Below are positions 59,187-64,000 of a DNA stretch of 64,000 nt, one piece after another; the stretch's first letter is position 1, and every line of letters starts with the position of its first letter. Origin of the DNA: Dichomitus squalens LYAD-421 SS1 (Eukaryota; Basidiomycota; Agaricomycetes; Polyporales; Polyporaceae); the NCBI RefSeq assembly GCF_000275845.1, contig NW_006766907.1, forward strand, positions 322,380 through 386,379. The letters are read 5' to 3'. A model generated the notes under the pieces. It searched no databases. It saw nothing but the letters and a program-made list of their open reading frames with translations, and was not told where the DNA came from. The position numbers were made by a program, and so were the translations under genes.

Positions 59187-61514
59187 ATGACCACTCAACT
59201 GTCTGACCCCTCCGGTATACCAGCCGAAGTGAATGCTGTACCCGATCCTCCATCTAGACCTCAGCGTACCGAGATTGCTCGTTACGACTTATAGTGGGTT
59301 TGACGCTACCGTTCACATGCTTCAAACTAACTGAGTCCGTTACAGTTTCAATCAGTACGCGTTCTTGATTGTCGAGTCACGGCAAACACTAAAGAGTCTT
59401 TGCAGGCGCAATTCCCGATACGAGCTCCGAAAGTCACGAAGGCCTGCGACGGTCGAAAAAATCAGCAGGAAGAAGCCTATCCTTCTTGTCAAGCGACGCA
59501 TCGACTCCAGGGGTCAACTCGAGGGTACAGTGATAGAGATTCATCACGAAGGATTGCAGGCTTTGTTAGCGGAAATCAATCGGGGGGTGAAAGGACTCGA
59601 TCTAACAAGCAAGACACCCTCGGTAAGCCAATTGATGACGTTCGTCCATGAATTAGGATGCTGAGTGACACTATAGGTTAGCCGGGAGTTGTTCTTCCAT
59701 TCGCGCGCGCAACTTGTAGAGAGGGGTCGGACCTTAGAGGCATCCCACCAGCCTCAGGATCAAGACCTCATGGACGGGATCAAAGCAGCCCTACGCCTCA
59801 TAGAAGAGGATCTCGCCGACACTATCAAGGATTTCAACTTACTCGTAAGCAAGAAGCAGATCACCTACGCGTACCTCTGGGCGCTTTTCCCTCCGAACTG
59901 CTATGTCCACGGCTACGACTCTGCTACCGATCAGCATTTCGTGGCTCACGCGAAGGCATCGCAATATCGATATACTCGGGAAGGAAATTACTTCGAGATC
60001 CAATGCGACATCATCGTTCACGACGCCACCGAGTTCGGCCTCGCTGAGTACGAATTCAAGATCCCACAGTTCTCAGGAGCGTACTCTATCCTCGAGTTGC
60101 CGGTCTGCCCCCTCGACTACTATCCAGATAGCGCAGCACTTCGTGAGAAAGCGATATCCCGGGGAAAGGTCTATGCGAATTTGCGCATGCATTTCTACCA
60201 ACACCAAGGCATAGCGACCCTTTGTGTGGGCAATGGGTTAAGGCTGGTGGTAGGTCTCCTACATCTTTTCCTCGATAAGGAGCTAACGGCTTGAATGCGA
60301 AGACCAACGAACGAGTCATGGTCGACGTTGAGTCCTTCTTCAGGTACCAAGCAAGGGCTAGTTTCGCGCGCACTGTCAATCGTCGGCTGAATCCGGAGGA
60401 GCTATCAGACCTTGAACTGATGATTTGCACTCCGGTGCTCCTCGGTTTCTGCTTCAATACCAAGTCTTGGGGTGCGTCCCAAACACACTTGTTCAGACTA
60501 CATCAGTGATAGACATTCTGGTCCAGGTGCCTTCGCTATTGACAGAATCACGGAGGTAGCTTGGTCCGATGAACCATTCGAGAGACTAGTGCTTCCGAAG
60601 AGGCACAAGCTTCTCATCCAATCTCTTGTCACACAACATGCATCCCGTCCTGCAGGATTCGACGATATCGTTGCCGGTAAAGGGAGAGGGCTGGTTGGAT
60701 TGCTGTGCGGTAATCCAGGATGCGGCAAGACCCTGACCGCTGAGGCTGTCGCAGAGATCACGCGCAAGCCCCTTTACACAGTGAGCGCTGGCGAGCTCGG
60801 CACCACCCCGGAGGACACCGATGGCCACTTGCGGCGAATCTTACGCCTCGGAGAGCGTTGGGATGCGGTCGTGCTCCTGGATGAGGCGGACGTCTTCTTG
60901 CAGGAACGGGACAAGACTGATGTATCGCGAAATGCTTTGGTCTCGATCTTCCTCAGACAGGTCGAGTACCACCCCGGTATCCTCATCTTCACCACGAACC
61001 TCATCCAGCAGATGGACCCCGCCTTCGAGAGTACGTGGTCACTGCTTGAGCCGGTCTGGAAAGGAGTTGACGTACGATCCGTGCAGGCCGCATCCACTTC
61101 TGCGTGAAGTACGCAGACCTTGATTTCGCCTCTCGCAAAAAGGTCTGGCAAACATTCCTATCCAAGGCTGGCGTCGCCGATACGGCGATTGGCGAACGCG
61201 ACTTGTCTCATCTAGCGAAACACCCACTGAATGGACGCCAGGTTCGTCTCTCTTCTCTTGAAGATGGGACTATCTATTGACTACTCTCGTAGATCAAGAA
61301 CATCGTCAGTACGGCGAGGTCTATCGCTTCCTCTGAATCTTCCGCACTAGCACCCAGCCATGTGCAGACAGTACTAGAGGTCATGCAGGACTGGCACTCC
61401 GCGAAATACGAACGTACCTGGAACCTTCATCCCATCGTCCTTGGTGCTGCCGGTGTCGTCTGTTCCCTGGTTTATTTGCGGCGGTTCGGTGCGTTAGTGC
61501 TCGCTTCCCCATGA
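59187..61514 (+). CDS. AAA ATPase, fungal DUF7025 type
   Basis: Seven exons (59187-59293, 59346-59622, 59677-60223, 60283-60471, 60527-61030, 61087-61241, 61293-61514) give about 666 residues. The N-terminal half includes LMDGIKAALRLIEEDLADTI and YAYLWALFPPNCYVHGYDSA, a DUF7025-like block that commonly precedes a C-terminal AAA domain in filamentous fungi. The AAA core has Walker A GLLCGNPGCGKTLTAEA (about 433), Walker B DAVVLLDEADVFLQER (about 487), sensor-1 ILIFTTNLIQ, and MDPAFESRIHFCVKY with the arginine-finger position. Role unknown; such ATPases are abundant in ascomycetes and basidiomycetes. The C-terminus has a hydrophobic segment (PIVLGAAGVVCSLVYLRR) that may be a TM helix. The exon 3-4 join (60223/60283) is the least certain because nearby acceptors give stops. 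Confidence 0.87.
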
Positions 61515-63265
61515 CCCGCTGCTGAAGATTCATCTAGCACGATGGTAAGCTGTCTGTGTTCCTCCGCAGTGAACCGATGGGCCCGTCTACGATCGATTCG
61601 TTGGCTGGAGTTGCATTTTGTATGTTTCGTATCTGAGTCACAATAGTCTTTTGAGGTACCGTGACGGAGAGATTAATCTCATGGTGATGGCGAACAAGCA
61701 CCAACTCGTTTGCCCAAGTTGCCCTTGACGTTGTCCACCTACGATGTGGTTCCTATGGACCAGCTCGCCCTTCCTCTGAATATGATCAAACGCCCAACGG
61801 CATCCGGTCGTCCCGTCTCGTCTAGTCTACGATGGAACAGGTACTCCATTCACTCAGGCCTTGACACTTGTGCACGACACACATTGCAGGAAAAGACCCC
61901 AAAATGACCGGCATCATGATAGACTGCGCAATGGATCTTTTCGCATTTCCAAGCCGGCCAGTTTCCCAGCTACATCTCTGGGAACCCGCGCATGGTCAGG
62001 TCCATCTCCTGCGTGACCGGTTGGACACTATACGCGTCCAAAGGCTTCCCAGAATGAAGCTGAGAAGGCGGACGGGGTTGCCAGGCATCTCATTATCCTA
62101 GATTTGGACGCTATGGTCTGGGACCAGCACCTGATAGATGGCGTCCGAAGAGGTGTGTGGATGTACACGAGAGCGCGGAGATGAGTGACACGCGACAGAA
62201 CACAAGGTGCGCGGGCATAACACGGAGCAAGCGAGAGACGGGACCACCAAGGGTTAGGGCAAATGCATGGAGTAGACGGCACGCAGATGGACGTGACTAG
62301 CACACCGAGCGACATAGTGCAAATATCGACATATTTCCGGATATGAGGCCCATGCTTGTATAGTACTACACAGAGAGCATACAGGAGGGGATTTCAACAC
62401 CGGTGGCCTATCAGGGGGTGGGGGAGAAGGCGGGAGGGATGACACACAGATGGAACGTACCTTATACGCAAGCCTCGCTCTACCGTAAGGCGCCGTCACA
62501 CCAAAGTGGCATGGACGCATCCCCTGTGCACTCCCTTTCCTGGACCACTGACATGCTGCGTGTAGCTCGAAGTTGTCCAAGGAGGTCGAGCAGAGCGAGA
62601 AGAGACGGCGAAGGGGCAGACGAACGAGGCAGAGCCAGCATGCATGCGGATGGCGAGCGCTTAGTGTGTTTCCACTATTCGGCACAGGTTACGCTCGTGG
62701 GATTTCCGCGTGATGCAGCCGGGTACATATGCTTGACATGCATCTCCCAGTCCCTCCTTCCGCCGTATTGGTCGACGTCAACTGGCAAGGCAATTACCTC
62801 ATGAGTCTGCATTATGAGTGCCCAACATTGTCTCACGATAGCTCGTCCTTCCAGGTTGTAGAGATAGATGGGGTCAATCACTGTATTGCTTCCGAGTCAT
62901 CGTTCCGCCGCTCGTTTCTGGGACGCCATCGTTGTTCTTCTGTCTCTGCTCGGTCTGGGTTGCCTGATCGATGACCTCAAACTTATGTACTGAACACGTC
63001 TCTAGCTTTTGACTTCCACGCCAGGCTGCGCGATGCGTCGTCGAGCCGTGCTGCATCCGCCATTGTAATTGACGTGCAACTTGGTCTTACACTGGACACG
63101 TTATGTAGGTCTCTGATATCAGTGCGCCACCGCGATGATGTTCATCGTGTCTTACCGTACTCTCTTCTCTAGTCGATGCATCGGTCAAGATGCTTCCGAG
63201 TTTCACGCCAGAATGCGACTACATGAGTCTCACGACGGAGCAGCTGAGGCGCATCCCCCAGCCAG
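61515..63265. other. Intergenic region of about 1.75 kb
   Basis: No gene was resolved. Plus-strand frames at 61710-61904 (65 codons) and 61868-62098 show no family signal. A small multi-exon gene at 61560-62100 is possible because GTAC and CAG borders occur. The 62140-62700 part is purine-rich on the plus strand. Confidence 0.4.
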
Positions 63266-64000
63266 CATGCTTCTCGCCGTCGTTGTCGCTCTATTGCAGT
63301 TTGTGAACGGGCAGAGTACGAATGCTACCTGCTCTGACGACTATGACTGGGTATCTCCTCTGGTCATGGCATACGTCGACGATATTGTGACGCTGATATG
63401 ATACTTGCAGATGCGCAACTCGAAAGCTCAGAGCCCTTGCCTGATCACCGCCTGGCTACAGTACCCGTGCTACGGTCGTGCGTCTCCTGCCCAAGGTATC
63501 TGACCTGGATGCGTGCGCTGACTTGGCCCCCATAGCCTTTCAAGTTCCAGGACTGCCTTCAGGCCCGTATTCCTATTCGGGACCATTGAATGGCTCTGCA
63601 TACCCATGTGCATGCAATACAGTGCTCTATTCAATGTGGGCGGCATGTGCTGTATGTCAAGGGGCCGGAATCAGTCGCATATACCCGTACGTCTCTGAGG
63701 TGGTCTGGGCGTAGGTGCGACTGACCACTTGTCTTATCCAGATGGTCGTCCTTCTCCGAGTACTGCTCGAAGGTTTCGGTCGAACAGCACGTAGTTTCCC
63801 CGCCTGACTATATAGAAGGATGGAAACTGACTGATTCACTCTAGATACCCCGAATTAATACCCAACGACACCGCGGTACCTCTTTGGGCATACTTACCAC
63901 TCGCAGTAAGTGCCTCGTACCATCCGTTGTCTCCAAGTACCCTTTTGATCCATTGGTTCGCAGAACAATACGTTCAACCTGGCAGCCGCAAAATCCAACG
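63266..64000 (+). CDS. Cys-rich secreted/surface protein of Agaricomycetes (5' part, runs off the window)
   Basis: Six exons (63266-63349, 63411-63477, 63536-63686, 63742-63786, 63845-63905, 63964-64000) are open at the window end. A signal peptide (MLLAVVVALLQFVNGQ) is followed by STNATCSDDYDWMRNSKAQS and PCLITAWLQYPC. Next come PSGPYSYSGPLNGSAYPCAC, CNTVLYSMWAACAVCQ, WSSFSEYCSKVSVEQYPELI and PNDTAVPLWAYLPL. This 'NS.GQSPC..AAYL...C' plus 'PC.C.TV.YS...ACA.CQ' pattern is common in mushroom proteins that usually continue into a TM helix and a cytoplasmic tail, not visible here. Function unknown. The exon 4/5 junction fits only if the donor is GC (GCACGT at 63787) or if the model is wrong there. 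Confidence 0.77.

Overview
The window looks like nuclear DNA from a filamentous basidiomycete, most likely an Agaricomycete and possibly Polyporales. The evidence is the gene architecture (many 45-75 nt GT-AG introns, up to 14 exons per gene), moderately high GC, and families typical of mushroom-forming fungi: a DUF6535 membrane protein, an AAA ATPase of the DUF7025 type, a NACHT STAND protein, a multi-exon P450, F-box proteins, and fungal 7-TM and Cys-rich membrane proteins. The gene models were built by hand. Exons were joined only where donor, acceptor and phase agreed and the protein family continued across the join. Species assignment is inference.

Layout. Left third (1-19.6 kb): the tail of an SDR reductase, then mainly housekeeping genes: ubiquitin-conjugating enzyme UBC4, a 92-aa single-TM protein, GPI-transamidase subunit PIG-S/GPI17, an NCoR/Snt1-type double-SANT corepressor, a Par14-type parvulin, a fungal 7-TM protein in eight exons, a small inverted-repeat DNA element, and an ASCC2/Cue3-like CUE protein. 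Middle (19.6-33.7 kb): a 14-bp minisatellite, a second tandem repeat and a gene-poor stretch of about 6 kb, followed by a 14-exon P450, a conserved secreted protein and an F-box-like protein.

Right half (33.7-64 kb): divergent RPC31 / YRA1, a stand-alone adenylate-forming enzyme, a probable six-hairpin-glycosidase-fold protein divergent from a PCMT gene that carries a MITE-like element in one intron, and RAM2 (prenyltransferase alpha) divergent from a DUF6535 protein. Then come a large NACHT (NLR-like) protein, a DUF7025-type AAA ATPase, and the start of a Cys-rich surface protein that runs off the window.

Functional links are mostly general cell biology rather than a pathway: ubiquitin and quality control (UBC4, ASCC2-like, F-box), membrane anchoring (GPI17, RAM2), transcription and export (SNT1, RPC31, YRA1), and protein repair or folding (PCMT, PIN4). 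I found no convincing biosynthetic cluster. The most unusual content is the two inverted-repeat elements, the minisatellite that reads open on both strands, the NLR/AAA/DUF6535 accessory neighbourhood, GC-AG introns, several stop-free 3n introns, and candidate introns of 26-35 nt.
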